NCBI GenBank assembly: GCA_964017235.1
Contig: OZ024930.1
Coordinates: 156,488,221-156,552,220, forward strand
Direction: 5' to 3'
DNA: 64,000 bases
From: Sabellastarte sp. h YS-2021
Taxonomy: Eukaryota; Annelida; Polychaeta; Sabellida; Sabellidae
Positions 1 to 12,096 of this stretch are shown in pieces (position 1 is the stretch's first letter; every line of letters begins with the position of its first letter). The position numbers were made by a program, and so were the translations under genes. Under the pieces are notes generated by a model. That model did not search any database. It saw only the letters and a program-made list of their open reading frames with translations, and was not told the DNA's origin.

Positions 1-1129
1 TTTAAGTTATCATCTGGATAGGTACACCCCGTTTAACATGTTTTCAGTCAATGTGACTTCTCTGGTTATTGAAAATGCCATGACACCATATTCAGAAAGT
101 TTTCCCACGGCTAATTTGGCATACATGCGCCAAATTTGAAGAGAATTTGCCCAGTGGTTGCCGAGCTATAAGCAATAGAAAATGAGTAAGCCAGCAGAGC
201 CAGAGGCCTTTTCCACATGAATTATCTCCTGTATACAAACAAGCATCCCACAAGGAATGCTTAATAAGTAGACTCTGGCCATAATAAATAATGATAGCCA
301 GACATTTTGCTATACAAAATTACTATGTGCAAAAAATGTCATTGTAAATAAGAAATGTATACACTTTTTTAATAATATGATATAATGTAGATATTGTGCC
401 AAATCATAAGTATATTTTCCAGATATTGCAAGAAGCAAAATGGTGTCTGCATCGTATTATTGGACAGAAGAGATTGTGCTTTACAGACATGGATTTTTAA
501 ATGGCCTCTTAAATATCTACATATATACATTGTATCCTGAAAGGACACCTTTCATATAAAAGATTATAAATATTTGCTGAATATATTATCTGGACATTGT
601 TTTCAACAAACAAAGAACATTTTCTAATAAGTTCACTGACCATAATAAGAACATACACACTTTGTATCTTAAATAATGACAATCTCCATATGTTCTTTAA
701 AAAGAAAAAAATCTTAAACTTACTCGACATTTCCCACAGTTATGGGCAAAATTTTTCTTGAGATTTTTCTTTTCTATTCTGTTAAGGCTTCTAAACAAAA
801 CATTCCAGTAGCAAGAAGTAGTAGTTAAAGTCTTACTTGGTGAAACCCTTCCTGGCATATAAAAAGAGTAAGATACAGAGCAGGCAACCCTAAAAATCAG
901 GGCTTATGAGACACTATTAATACATAAATAATAATATTGCAATAGAAGCATTTTACTTATACTAAATTATGTTAAATATAACAATATAGACAACAATGTA
1001 AAGAATAATATTTATGTTAAGATATGATATTGAACAGAAAATTGGTAAAAGCAGAATATAATAAATTATTTATTTTCTTTTTTTTTTGCAATAAAATTCC
1101 AATTTTTTAATAGCATGAGAGTACAAACA
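1..1129. other. AT-rich stretch without recognisable gene
   Basis: I see no coding exon, RNA gene or clear repeat boundary here. The sequence is AT-rich, with simple A/T runs (for example the T-run just after 1075). The only open frame (about 509-730, minus) is short, low in complexity and has no family resemblance. Confidence 0.5.
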
Positions 1130-2290
1130 CTCATAGAACTCCCTTTATGGTTGAAAATTAACTCCAAATGGCTCAAATGCCAATGAAGATTACACCATGA
1201 CATTGTACACTTACACCCGCTAATCAGTGTCCTTTCCAAGTATCAACTTTGTACACCTCACTGTTTCCAAGATATGGTCAAGATAAAATGTTTAAAGTCA
1301 AGTTCATTGCAGAAAGGTCAAATCAAGGTGACACCATGATGTTGCACACCTAGATACTTCAACCAATGTCCCTACCAGGTATCAATATCCTACACCGTAC
1401 AGTTTTCAAAATATATCCTGCAGTAGACAAGATTTTGAAGGTTAGGTCATTATGGCAACATCAAAGGTCATGTCAAGGTTAAACCATGAAATTGCATACC
1501 TATATTCCCTAACCAATGTCCCTGGCAAGATTCAACTATACACACTTATCCTTTCCAAGATATAGCCAGGATAAAATTTCAAAATCAAGGTCCTTTGAGA
1601 AAGTCAAAGGTCAAATCAAAGTGACACCATGTCAATGCACATCTACACCCCAACTAATAAATCTGCAAAATATTATCTTTCTACACTTTACAGATTCTGA
1701 GATATAACCCAGACAGATTTTAAAGATCGCAGTCACTAAAACAAGGTTAAATGTCAAATCAAGGTGTAACCAACATGTTGCATGAACACTCCTCAGCCAA
1801 TGTCCCCACCAAGTATCATTTTCCTACACCTAAAAGTTTTCAAGATACACCCTGGACAAGATTAAAAAACAAGGTTATTAGGGCAATGTAAAAGGTCAAA
1901 TCAAGGTCATACCATGATAATGCACACATATACCCACTAGTCAATGTCTCCACCAAGGATGAAAAATTTTATTACAGCAATGTTAAATGTCAAATTAAGG
2001 TGAAACCACCATGTTGCACAAATACACTCCTCAAACAATGTGCCTGCCAAGTATTATTTTCCTACACCTTATAGTTTCCCAGATACACCTTGACAAGATT
2101 TGAAGAACAGGGTCATTATGGCAACATAAAAGGTCAAATCAAGGTCATACCATAACGCTGCATCCCTACACCCCCTAGTCAATGTCTCCACCAAGTATGA
2201 AATTTTTATACTTTTAGGTTTCTGAGATATAGCCTGGGCAAAATTTTTGTGGGAGCTAACACCCACCCATTCTCACACCTATGATAGAAA
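1130..2290. repeat. Degenerate tandem repeat block, about 145-bp units (dispersed family A, copy 1)
   Basis: About eight diverged units of roughly 140-150 bp follow one another. Each unit has the same order of phrases: an accATG-type phrase, then gttgcacacctacacc, then ccaatgtccctaccaagtat, then cctacaccttacagtttcc, then gagatatagcc, then one or more aaggtca blocks. Anchor phrases recur near 1197, 1334, 1484, 1626, 1771, 1911, 2008 and 2150. The block ends in a cacccaccc-rich tail near 2265-2280, as the other copies of this family do (20.4, 26.6, 42.7 and 44.5 kb). The organisation resembles bivalve interspersed elements that carry internal tandem cores (inference). No protein is encoded. Confidence 0.75.
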
Positions 2291-4683
2291 ACATTTATAC
2301 CAGCAGGCAAATGGCAATATGCTAGCAATGTTGAAGTCAGATTTATAAGAATTTACATGCAGTTCAAGTTTTCTAAGTAGACCATTGAATCAAAAATAAA
2401 TCAACAAAATCTGATTAACCAAATGTGAATGTACATACATCGGGGTTAGTGTTGTCCACTTAAAAGAGTTAAAAACATTTTCTAGATGGTATAGATAACA
2501 ACCATTTCTTTTTTATGGGAGGGGTCCAAATTGGGCCAAAATTAGTTGCAAGCAAGCTTTTGAATTTTTAGACCAACACATAAATTTGGGGTGATGGTAA
2601 TATCCATTTTATTGCCAGTTTTGTGGAATGAGTCTTAAATCAACACTACATGGGCTCCTAATAATACACCAATCCAAAGAAATTGGTGATAATATCTATA
2701 ATGGACCATGGCTTCCCTATAAAACAATCACAAACTATTTTCAAGATGTCCATCTTATTTTTCAGCATGGGTCCAAACTATATAAAATATCTCCAATTAT
2801 AATAATACTCTACCAGTAATCAGATATGTTTTCTTTAGCTTGAAATTAGCCTGACACGCAAAATCACCAAGCGAGGTCCACAGATACTTCTTTGTGGCAA
2901 CTGCTTCAAATGCATCTGTTTCCTGGAACATCATGTTACAAGTAATGTAACTTATCATCCTTACCAAATTATGTCTTGCTTGTTTCTTTTTCCAGTTATG
3001 ATATTTTCATTAGGAGATGACAAGGAGACAATGTTTTTGTTTGTGTTTTTTTTTTTGGAATATAAGTTGAAAAGTTAAAAATGGATTTTGAAGAAATTTT
3101 CATGAAATGTTAAAAGTGGCACATTAAGTAACAGATAATCTGATTTTGATGGTCCTGATCCTGATCACTGTCTTCATCCAGGAATTTTTCAAATGGTTTT
3201 TGTCATTGCACTCACAAGGATTATTGGAAGTGTTGGACATTGGAGGTATGCCTTCCTCAAGTGCTCTTGCATTTTTAAGAATTTATCATATTTAGAAAAA
3301 ATTTACTATAAACTAAGGCCATATTTGATCTAGGAGAATAACACATTTTTCCATGTAGTTCAAGAAGCTGAAGCTGTATTCAGAAAATGTTAGCTGATAT
3401 AGTGCATGCAGGGAAATCTCTTGATGTTATATAAAGACAAATAAAGGCATGACTTTATTTTCAGGTTTGTCTTGACAAAATGTTTGTGGGATTAATTAAC
3501 TTTATAGTCAAAGGGACTTGAAGGAATCTAAATTTTGGCCATCTATGTCTGGTATTTCTAAACAAGATTTTCACTCACGTTTACTGGAAGGCCATGTTTT
3601 AGAACTTTGTATGTGATTGGCCCATTTTTTAACTGTACCCTGTGTTTTACTTAGAGGCATTAGAGGTGTTTTTAACTGTGGTATATGGTGAGAATATACA
3701 TATACATTGCAATATCAATAATGTTCTCAAGCTTTTAATCTTGAGATTAAAAATATTGACTTTAACAATGTAAATTGCAAGAAATGAGTATGCAAACATG
3801 TGAATAAGCATTTTTGCTCAACTACTAAACCACTAACATCCTCAAGTTAGAGCTTGCATGATTACTTTAAGATGTACTTTTGGCTATTAAAGTTGTACTG
3901 TTGCAGTGTTTCATGAAAGTAATGATAATATTATGCTGCACAATATATTCTACAAATATCATCATGTCCTGGTCAATTGAGTTCAGTTTAATTGTAAAAA
4001 AAATCTATTTGATAGAAAAAATGATATTTCAAAATATATCAATCTGAAAAACCTAATTCAATGACTTACCCAAAATATATCCTTTATTTTTATTTTATAT
4101 CTCAGCTCATTAAGGATATTTTGCTTCTTCAAAATTTTTGCTTTTATCACTGGAAATACAATGAACAAAAAGAATGAAAGAGAGGGCTAAAAATTCTGAA
4201 AGATTTCATGCCAGATACTTCCCATAACCATGTTTTGGCCAAAGATTTCTTCAAAGTTAATTTTTTATACTCCATTTTCAATTAATTATACATTTTTTTC
4301 TCTATATTAAGAGTATTAAATACAAATAAAAATACATATTAAATTACAAATAAATACATCTCAAATAATTTAACACAATTACTAAAAATTAAGACATGTT
4401 TCCCTCAGAATTCTTCAAATATGAATGAATTTTGAAGTTAAAGACTTTCAACATGCACAGATTTTTTCTTCTGTAGTTTTGGTATATAACCTAACAAATG
4501 GTTAAACTGAGCAAGCATGTGTCACCCAAACAAGTTTAATATATGCTTCGGTCTTTCTTTTCTTTTGAGTGTCTTTTCTTACCTATTTATACAATTTGTT
4601 CTTTTAAAACCAGAAATTGTCCCAACACTTTCCACAGTACTTAATGCTGCTTGCACTAACCTTTAGCTATATTTAAAATTGTG
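2291..4683. other. AT-rich intergenic sequence, nothing recognised
   Basis: No exon-like open frame with plausible splice signals, no tRNA/rRNA signature and no repeat with definable ends was found. Short open frames here (for example 2628-2819) have no recognisable similarity. Confidence 0.45.
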
Positions 4684-5303
4684 TGTGGAAGAAACGCCTC
4701 CTGGAAAAAAATGGCTTCTGGAAAGAATGGCTCCTGCATATTTTGTGACCTGGAAAAATGCCTCATAAGAAGCATATATCTGCCAATCACAAAACATGAT
4801 TCCAATTTACATTTATATTACTACGGGTATTTGCATACATCTGCAACAAACTTCTTTACATGTGACATGTTCTGGATTGCAATTTAATAACAATGCACAC
4901 TCTAAGCCACACTAAGACAAACAATAAAACACATATTTTGTTTTTAAACTGGTCCTGAACTTGCCCTGAGTATGGTTGAATAAAAAAGTTACAGCTTTAA
5001 AATTTAAATTGCTGATAACTTTTCCTTCAGAGGCATTTGAACTTGCCTTTACTATTTGTGGGTTTAAGATAGACACAACTAGTACACATTAAATTCCAAA
5101 GGATGTTTTTTGTTTAATTTGCATTATTACTCATTATTTGTGGTGAAAATAAATTTTGTATTGAAATAATGCTAATTTGTTTTTTCCTTAGGAGGCATCT
5201 TTTCCAGGTCACAAAATATGTAGGAGGCATTCTTTCCAGGAGGCATTTATTCCAAGAGGCATTTTTTCTATGAGGAGTTTTTCCAAGAGGCATTTTTTCC
5301 CGG
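4684..5303. mobile_element. Foldback element with sub-repeated inverted ends (FB1)
   Basis: The left arm (about 4685-4773) and right arm (about 5187-5303) are inverted copies. Both carry the phrase catattttgtgacctgg flanked by several tandem copies of a ggaaaaaatgcctcctgg-type unit of about 20 bp. The right arm has more sub-repeat units than the left. AT-rich flanks that read atttaaaattg on the left and a slightly longer version on the right could be an imperfect target duplication. No transposase is encoded, so this is a non-autonomous element. The open frame at 4681-4887 is only the left arm read through. Confidence 0.65.
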
Positions 5304-5330
5304 TTTCATTTAAAAAAATTGACTAAAGAA

Positions 5331-5410
5331 TTACTTTCTACAAATTATAGAGTTATAACTGCTATCAGGCTTACTTTCTGCAAATTATAGAGTTATAATT
5401 GCTATCAGGC
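5331..5410. repeat. Two-copy tandem duplication, 40-bp unit
   Basis: Positions 5331-5370 and 5371-5410 are near-identical 40-bp units beginning ttactttct and ending gctatcaggc, with two differences between them. The duplication lies immediately outside the right arm of the foldback element. Confidence 0.85.
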
Positions 5411-7084
5411 CTTTTTAATATTCCAAGACAATCTAATCTAACCTACTGCTTTGCAGGCGCAATATCTTCCCCACAAAGGGGAACTCAGTGCGCTAGCTTA
5501 ACAAAAATCATTATCGTAACCAGAATTGCTGGCATCTATATATTAGGATTGTTTTGTGGTGTTGGTCGAGAGACATTTCTCTTTGAAAGTTACAAGACAA
5601 AGATTGTTCAACAGATACTAGGCAGTTACCAGGTGAAGTAACTCTCTGCATCCATGTGTGGCCATTGTGTTTATATTCTTTAGAAGTATAAGGTGAAACC
5701 TAAGTGTTATGAAAGTTTTTATACCATTTTGGCAGGACTGTTAATGAGTTCAATGGATCGGTCAGCTTTATTACCAACCTGCTTAAGATATAGTAGGGAA
5801 TTTCTGATTTAAACAATTCTATGTCCTGCAAAAAAATTCATCCTACAGGTTTAATATGTAACCATCATAAGATTCTGTACAACCTATGCTTCAAACATGG
5901 CAATTATGAGCAACAGGTGCTTCAAAAAGAGATATTTTTATCTCATCATGTAAATTATTATCACTTATTTGCTCTGACACTATATATATGTTTTTTACCC
6001 CAAAATTAAAACAGAAAATCTCTTTGAAGTGTAGCACCTTTGACTATTTGTTATAGGCGTTTTAAATTTAATGCAAAAGGTACTTGCCAAAGTCACTACT
6101 GCAAAATTGATTCTGTGAATGCAAAAACGGAGGGTCTTGACATGGGCATGCCAGACTTTCATGCAATGCTAAGGATAACAGCGTCACTAGCACAAGAAGC
6201 TTCATCTTGCACTCCAAGTTAAACAAGGCACTATGCTGAAGAGAATCTGATGTACAAATTCAAAAGCAAATTAAGAGAATTGTGGTCCTCTGCTGCAGGA
6301 TAAATTAAAACGACATATATCAACTTGTTCTGCATGTTTATTTAGCACCATGTTGTTTATGAATATTATATTTGTTTAGCAAAGCTTTACTGCAAGTAAT
6401 TAAAATCCTTGTAATGGTTCCTTCTTTTGCACTGTACAAAAGCCAAATAATACAAGAATACAATTTAAATGGTCGACTTATTGTCAAGCTTTTACATTTC
6501 AAAACTAGTGTTATAACTTAATGAGATTAATTTTCTTCATTTTTCTTAAAAACAAAAATACGGATTGTGTTTCAAAGCTAGAAAATAGCAAACAAAGAAA
6601 CAGAAAGAGGATGATAACGGTTTGTTCTCCAAATCATTCAAAAGATTTCAAACATGCTTTGTCTTCCTAAATAGGTAAAAAATGATATGCATTCATGTGT
6701 TGAGTGGTTTAACTATTATTAACTTGGTATATAATTTTACAATAACATAAATAATGTAAGAAATCATACCTTATAATGAGGAGATGAGTTATAGAAGTGT
6801 AACCCAGGACTATCACATAGAAGATCCTGATGATGAAGTGCTAATTTAAAGAAAAATTATGCTTTCAATAAAACAAGTCTAAGACAATGCAGTTATTGTT
6901 GTTTTCAACAATTGGTAAAAGATTTATTGAATTTTTTTAAAAAACAAGCCTTGAATTGTGCAGCAGGTGTAACACTATCTATTGTAAATGTCAAGTCACT
7001 TGAAAGTGCATCTGTTTCCATATTCACATGGAATAAAAATCGTACCAAAAAACAATCTTCAAAAGTAAGAATCTTACTTATGTT
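5411..7084. other. Intergenic sequence left of the Ty3 insertion
   Basis: No supported gene. The short plus-strand frames at 5399-5641, 5821-6009 and 6040-6222 start at arbitrary ATGs, show no family motif and are not joined by convincing splice sites, so I do not call them genes. Confidence 0.4.
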
Positions 7085-7089
7085 AAAAT

Positions 7090-7221
7090 TGTTATATTAT
7101 TACTCCCGACCTTAACAGTTTGTGTTCAATTACAGCCGAAGTGAAACACTCTCTCTCTTAATAAAAACATCCGGTATTGCACGTGTTATTCTTTTTAGTG
7201 CAATAGCCCCATAATATATCA
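7090..7221 (+). repeat. 5' LTR of the Ty3 element
   Basis: 132 bp, TGTTATATTA at the start and ATAATATATCA at the end, identical to the 3' LTR. It contains aataaaaa around 7161, a possible polyadenylation signal, and a CT-rich tract just before it. The U3/R/U5 limits cannot be read from sequence alone. Confidence 0.95.
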
Positions 7222-7239
7222 TGGTGGCAGAAAGGTAGT
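7222..7239 (+). promoter_or_regulatory. Candidate primer binding site
   Basis: TGGTGGCAGAAAGG begins at the base after the 5' LTR. It starts with the TGG expected for pairing to the CCA end of a tRNA. I cannot say which tRNA without comparing it to a host tRNA set. Confidence 0.7.
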
Positions 7240-7528
7240 TGTATGAGACATTCTTAAAATAAACTCTGTATGAATTACTACTTAAATATCCTGGAATGCC
7301 AGTTTCTCAACAGCAGTAACTGTTAAAACTCCACTCCGATGACTAACCACGGACTCTCGTGATACTGTATACTGACTCTTCTACAGTGCACACTCAGCTA
7401 AACAGTTTAAACAGCACTGTATCTTCTCCTGTCTGGCTTGTAACTGCACACTACTGTTGTTTATGAGATTATCCACTGCACTAAAGTAGCCTGTACAAGT
7501 CTCAATTTCTTCATCACTCAGTAGAAAA

Positions 7529-10500
7529 ATGGCTTCCTCACTACCTAACCCTTCTATTGACTGGGATTCTCCAAATCTTCCAGAGGCATGGAAAAAATTT
7601 AAACAGCTAGTAGATCTCATGTTTAATGGCCCACTCAAGTCAAAAACTGAAGATGTTAAAGTGAACTATTTTCTCATTTGGATTGGGGAAAAAGGGCGTG
7701 ACATTTGCAATACATTCACTGACATCACAGATCTGAACAGGAACAAACTCAAAACTTACTATGACAATTTTGAACAATATGTACAGCCAAAAACTAACAT
7801 TGTGTTCTCCCGGTACAAATTCCATAACCGCGTCCAAGGAATTGCTGAAACCTTTGACAGCTTTGTTACTGATCTTAAACTACTCGTACAAGAGTGCAAC
7901 TATCAAGAACCTGATGAAATGGTCAGAGATAAGATAGTTTTCAGCATCAATTCTCCAGCCATTAGAGAGAAACTTATCATTGAAGGTTCTGACCTAACCC
8001 TGGACCGTGCCATTGAGATTGCCCACTGTCATGAACTTTCCAAGTCGCAAATGCGTACCATGTCCGCTTTCGAGCATGAAAACCCTCCTACTTCCCAAGT
8101 TCATAGTGTAAAATTTTACAAGGACTGTTACTTCTGTGGCCGTGATCACAACAAGGGTGAATGTCCAGCATATGGATCAACATGCAAGAAATGTAAAGGA
8201 AAAAATCACTGGGCAAAACAATGCGAAGTCGTGCTGAAACATCAGCAATCAAGAAAAAACCACCAACGAAAGCGATCCAGAAGTCCATGGCGTAGACGAG
8301 ACATCAAAAACAAACCTGTACACAAAGTAGCTGAAGATGACACAGAATTTGCCATATTCACAGTTGCGCAAGAAAAAACAACTCAGCTTAAAGTCAAACT
8401 CAACTTGAAAAACTCTAAAAAACATCTGGTTGCTCAGGTTGATACCGGGGCAGGCACCAATGTTCTTCCAAGCCGCTGTTTCAAACAGATATACCCACAG
8501 TACATCTTAGCCAATGGAAAACCTGATACCAGTTCTACTGTGTTATACCCACAACCACTTTCTAAGTTAACAGCATATGATGGGAAAGAAATAACACACT
8601 ACGGGACAACTGAAATTATATGCTCTGTTAATGGCACAGATTATACACCACTGCAGTTCTATGTGTGTGAATCTGATGGTCCAATCATCCTTGGATTAGA
8701 GGACAGTTGCAGACTGGAGCTCATCAATATCAATAAATCGGCAACTGAAGTCACAGTGTGTGTTGTCAACAAATCTCAAGGGCCAATAAAGAACAAAACA
8801 GACTTAATTGCCAAATACCCCAAAGCTTTTGAAAGCCTTGGCAAATTTCCAAATAAAGCAACCCTCCACTTGAAAGAAGATCACACACCTGTGGTACAAA
8901 GCCCAAGACGCTGTCCAATTAATCTAAAAGGTGAAATCCAAACCTCTCTGGATGACATGGAAAAGCAAGGCATAATCAACAAAGTCCCACAAGGTGTCCC
9001 TACTGCATGGCTGTCAAATCTAGTTTATGCCAGAAAACCAAACAACAAACTCCGTATCTGCCTCGACCCAAGAGATCTCAATGCTAATCTTCAACGCACT
9101 TACCACAGAGCTCCCACTGTTGAAGAAATCACCCACAAATTATCTGGAGCCACTGTCTTCTCCAAACTTGATGCAAAGAATGGCTACTGGAGCATTGTCT
9201 TGGATGAACCATCCAGCATGCTCACAACATTTAATTCACCAGCATCAAATCAAAGGTACAAGTTCAACAGATTGCCCTTTGGCATCAATGTGAGCCAAGA
9301 TCTTTTCCAAGAAAGCATGGATCACATTACCTCTGGTCTCCATGGAGTCATTAGTATAGCTGATGATATATGCATTTTTGGTGAAAATGAAAATGATCAT
9401 GATGTTAACATGCATAAATTCATGGAAAAAGCAGAGGAAAATGGGTTAGTCTTGAACCCAGAAAAGTGTTTTGTGAAAGTGCCACAAATAAACTTCTTTG
9501 GCATGACATACAGTAAAGATGGTGTTAGTCCTGACGAAAGTCGCATACAAGAAATCAAAGCCTTACCTACTCCAACCACAAAGCAGGAACTACAGTCTTT
9601 CTTGGGGATGATTCAATACTTGGCACGCTTCATTCCAAAACTTTCTGACCAGACAGATGCCCTGCGAAATCTGCTTAAAAAGGATGCAGAGTTTAAATGG
9701 ACTGCATCCCACACAGAGGCATTTCAAGCACTGAAGGACAGCATCATAGAGTCGGTGACACTCAATTACTTTAACCCGACACTGGATACAAAAATTCAAG
9801 TTGATGCAAGCCGCAAAGCCCTTGGTGCAGCATTGATTCAAATCGACCCAAAGCAACCAAACACAGAACGCATAATTTCCTTTGCATCCAAAAGCCTCAC
9901 TGAGACAGAAACATGCTATGCAAACATAGAAAGAGAATTCTTGGCTGTGGTGTTTGGGGCTGAAAAGTTCCATTCATACATCTTTGGGTCCAAGGAAATC
10001 ATTGTCGAATCTGACCATAAGCCACTTGAGGCTATTCACCTTAAAAGCATTGCACAAGCTCCTCCACGACTACAACGTATGATGCTCAGACTTCAGCCAT
10101 ATAATATCTGTATCAAATACCGCAAAGGGTCAGAACTACAGCTTGCTGACTTTCTGTCCCACCATTGTTCACAAAAGTGCGACAAGGAAATATCACTAGA
10201 TCATACCATACACTCCATACAATGGAGCAAGCAGAAGCTTACACAACTGAAACAGGAAACAAGTGCAGACTCTACTCTCAGTGCACTACGTCACATGGTT
10301 ACTTCTGGGTGGCCCAACCAATGTTCCCTGTTACCCACTTCTCTGAAACCCTTCTGGTCAGTTAAAGACTTTATAAGTATAGATGATGGAATCCTACTCA
10401 AAGGCAACAGGATCATAATACCACCAAAACTGCAAGGAGATGTGTTGAATCAGTTGCACAACCACTCACACCAAGGTATATCCAAAACAAGATTCCTAGC

Positions 10501-11548
10501 AAGAAAGTGTGTTTACTGGCCCAACATTGACAAAGATATTGAAAATCTGGTTGGACATTGTACAATTTGCAACACCTATGTCAACAGTCTCCCACCAGAG
10601 CCAATGCATGAAAGAGATCTGCCAAGTTCACCTTGGGAAATGCTTGGAACTGATCTATTTGATTATAATGGCCAGAAATACCTTATAGTCGGTGACTACT
10701 ACAGCAAATTTCCTATCTTGAGGAGATTGAATGGTGAAAGTACAAAGGTCATAGTACAACATTTGAAGCAAATCTTCTCAGAACATGGTATACCTTGCAT
10801 ACTCTACTCTGATAACGGTCCATGTTACAGCAGTGAGGAATTCCGTCAATTCTCTCTGGGATATGGGTTCCAACACGTCACCTCAAGTCCTCACTTTCCT
10901 CAGAGTAATGGATTTGCTGAATCACTTGTCCGCACTGCTAAGGCTACCTTGAAGAAGTGCACCCTGGGAAAGTGTGACCCAGATCTAGCTTTCCTATTAC
11001 TTCGTTCTACCCCAGTGTCCAATTCTCTACCATCACCTGCAGAACTGTTGTATAACAGACCTGTTAGATCTGTACTACCATCTGCTACAAAGTACAGACC
11101 AGAATTAGAAAGCACAAAGTCTGTGCTTGCTCAGACGCAAGCAAACATGAAAGCCTATTATGACCATGGCACCAAGGAATTAGCACCACTTAAATCTGGT
11201 GACACTGTCATGGTACAATCACATGATCTGGCTTGGTCCCCTGGCACTATTGTCTCAGCAACAGAAGAACCACGCTCATACATAGTACAAACCACAGAAG
11301 GCACTCGCTACAGAAGAAACAGAAGGTTTATCCGCAAAATGCCAAACAAAAGTGTGTGTACAGACAAAGGTGACACTACTGATTGTAACATCGAACCACA
11401 AAGACAAACTGAAATACCTGATAATTGTCATAGCAGAAAAAGTCACAAAAGTGTTAAAATTGCAGACAGCAGTCAACCTGGATTGAGTGAACCCAGAAGA
11501 TCACCACGTGAGACCAGACTAACCAAAAGACTCATTAATGAATGCTAA
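7529..11548 (+). CDS. Gag-Pol polyprotein of the Ty3-type retrotransposon
   Basis: This is one uninterrupted frame of 1339 residues that provides the structural and replicative proteins of the element. The start ATG at 7529 has a favourable context (aaaATGG). The N-terminal 190 residues are Gag-like. Two zinc knuckles follow at residues about 200-233: C-x2-C-x3-H-x4-C, then C-x2-C-x4-H-x4-C. The protease active site is DTGA at Asp305. Reverse transcriptase carries an Asp at 548 and an I-A-D-D catalytic box around 611-613, in place of the usual Y-x-D-D. RNase H begins near Asp759. Integrase has an H-H-C-C zinc finger from about residue 977 and the catalytic triad Asp1042, Asp1095, Glu1131, which is the D-x52-D-x35-E spacing. 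Gag and Pol share one frame, so there is no visible frameshift or stop between them. No lesion is visible, so the element could be active. The two identical LTRs agree with that. No chromodomain was recognised at the C-terminus. Confidence 0.96.
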   Translation: MASSLPNPSIDWDSPNLPEAWKKFKQLVDLMFNGPLKSKTEDVKVNYFLIWIGEKGRDICNTFTDITDLNRNKLKTYYDNFEQYVQPKTNIVFSRYKFHNRVQGIAETFDSFVTDLKLLVQECNYQEPDEMVRDKIVFSINSPAIREKLIIEGSDLTLDRAIEIAHCHELSKSQMRTMSAFEHENPPTSQVHSVKFYKDCYFCGRDHNKGECPAYGSTCKKCKGKNHWAKQCEVVLKHQQSRKNHQRKRSRSPWRRRDIKNKPVHKVAEDDTEFAIFTVAQEKTTQLKVKLNLKNSKKHLVAQVDTGAGTNVLPSRCFKQIYPQYILANGKPDTSSTVLYPQPLSKLTAYDGKEITHYGTTEIICSVNGTDYTPLQFYVCESDGPIILGLEDSCRLELININKSATEVTVCVVNKSQGPIKNKTDLIAKYPKAFESLGKFPNKATLHLKEDHTPVVQSPRRCPINLKGEIQTSLDDMEKQGIINKVPQGVPTAWLSNLVYARKPNNKLRICLDPRDLNANLQRTYHRAPTVEEITHKLSGATVFSKLDAKNGYWSIVLDEPSSMLTTFNSPASNQRYKFNRLPFGINVSQDLFQESMDHITSGLHGVISIADDICIFGENENDHDVNMHKFMEKAEENGLVLNPEKCFVKVPQINFFGMTYSKDGVSPDESRIQEIKALPTPTTKQELQSFLGMIQYLARFIPKLSDQTDALRNLLKKDAEFKWTASHTEAFQALKDSIIESVTLNYFNPTLDTKIQVDASRKALGAALIQIDPKQPNTERIISFASKSLTETETCYANIEREFLAVVFGAEKFHSYIFGSKEIIVESDHKPLEAIHLKSIAQAPPRLQRMMLRLQPYNICIKYRKGSELQLADFLSHHCSQKCDKEISLDHTIHSIQWSKQKLTQLKQETSADSTLSALRHMVTSGWPNQCSLLPTSLKPFWSVKDFISIDDGILLKGNRIIIPPKLQGDVLNQLHNHSHQGISKTRFLARKCVYWPNIDKDIENLVGHCTICNTYVNSLPPEPMHERDLPSSPWEMLGTDLFDYNGQKYLIVGDYYSKFPILRRLNGESTKVIVQHLKQIFSEHGIPCILYSDNGPCYSSEEFRQFSLGYGFQHVTSSPHFPQSNGFAESLVRTAKATLKKCTLGKCDPDLAFLLLRSTPVSNSLPSPAELLYNRPVRSVLPSATKYRPELESTKSVLAQTQANMKAYYDHGTKELAPLKSGDTVMVQSHDLAWSPGTIVSATEEPRSYIVQTTEGTRYRRNRRFIRKMPNKSVCTDKGDTTDCNIEPQRQTEIPDNCHSRKSHKSVKIADSSQPGLSEPRRSPRETRLTKRLINEC

Positions 11549-11946
11549 TTAACAATTATGATATGAACAATTTAATGCATGCACATGTATTCAAGGGAGA
11601 GTCTAAAATAGTAAATGATATTGGAACAAAAAGACTGAACAATTGCATGATCTGAATGGCAAAGGCTGAGATTGTATTATGTGTATATTGGTGTGTGTTT
11701 AAAAAGTACTGTATAATCATTCTTGTAATCAAATTGTATGATGTTAGCATTAATCTGTATTACTATCAATGTCAGAAGTTTAGCAATAATGTGAAGAAAT
11801 GTTCAAAAAATTCTGTAAAATGTAACTTCATAATGGATCAGAATTGCACATACTAAACTGAATCAAACTAGACAGCTTAAATTGCTATAATGGGAAATCA
11901 AAGTAATATTGTCTAACTAAAACCAAAGTATAGAATTTGAGCTTTG

Positions 11947-11959
11947 AAAAAAAGGGGGA
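11947..11959 (+). promoter_or_regulatory. Polypurine tract
   Basis: A run of seven A, five G and one A ends directly before the 3' LTR. This is the expected position of the plus-strand primer in reverse transcription of LTR elements. Confidence 0.9.
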
Positions 11960-12091
11960 TGTTATATTATTACTCCCGACCTTAACAGTTTGTGTTCAAT
12001 TACAGCCGAAGTGAAACACTCTCTCTCTTAATAAAAACATCCGGTATTGCACGTGTTATTCTTTTTAGTGCAATAGCCCCATAATATATCA
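11960..12091 (+). repeat. 3' LTR of the Ty3 element
   Basis: Identical over 132 bp to the 5' LTR and followed by the second copy of the aaaat target duplication. The 400 bp between the end of the polyprotein (11548) and this LTR hold no further gene. Confidence 0.95.
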
Positions 12092-12096
12092 AAAAT

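Larger units (their letters stand above)
7090..12091 (+). mobile_element. Complete Ty3-type (Metaviridae) LTR retrotransposon, about 5.0 kb
   Basis: The element has two identical 132-bp LTRs (7090-7221 and 11960-12091) that start TG and end CA. It is flanked by a perfect 5-bp target duplication, aaaat, at 7085-7089 and 12092-12096. A primer-binding-site candidate follows the 5' LTR directly. A purine tract precedes the 3' LTR. A single long gag-pol frame fills the interior, and no envelope-like frame follows it. LTRs this short are unusual for the group. LTR identity means very recent insertion, because the two LTRs are copied from one template at integration. Domain order (protease, RT, RNase H, integrase) places it in Ty3/gypsy rather than Copia. 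I cannot assign the clade without a tree. Confidence 0.97.

Noticed and set aside
1130-2290. CRISPR-like array
   Set aside because: The units are 140-150 bp, diverged along their whole length and show no repeat/spacer alternation. This is an animal tandem repeat.
5399-7115. Several short plus-strand frames as host exons
   Set aside because: No convincing splice sites, no shared family motif and no continuous phase between them.
9590-9973. 127-codon minus-strand frame inside the Ty3 polyprotein
   Set aside because: Antisense shadow of the RT/RNase H coding sequence with no signature of its own.
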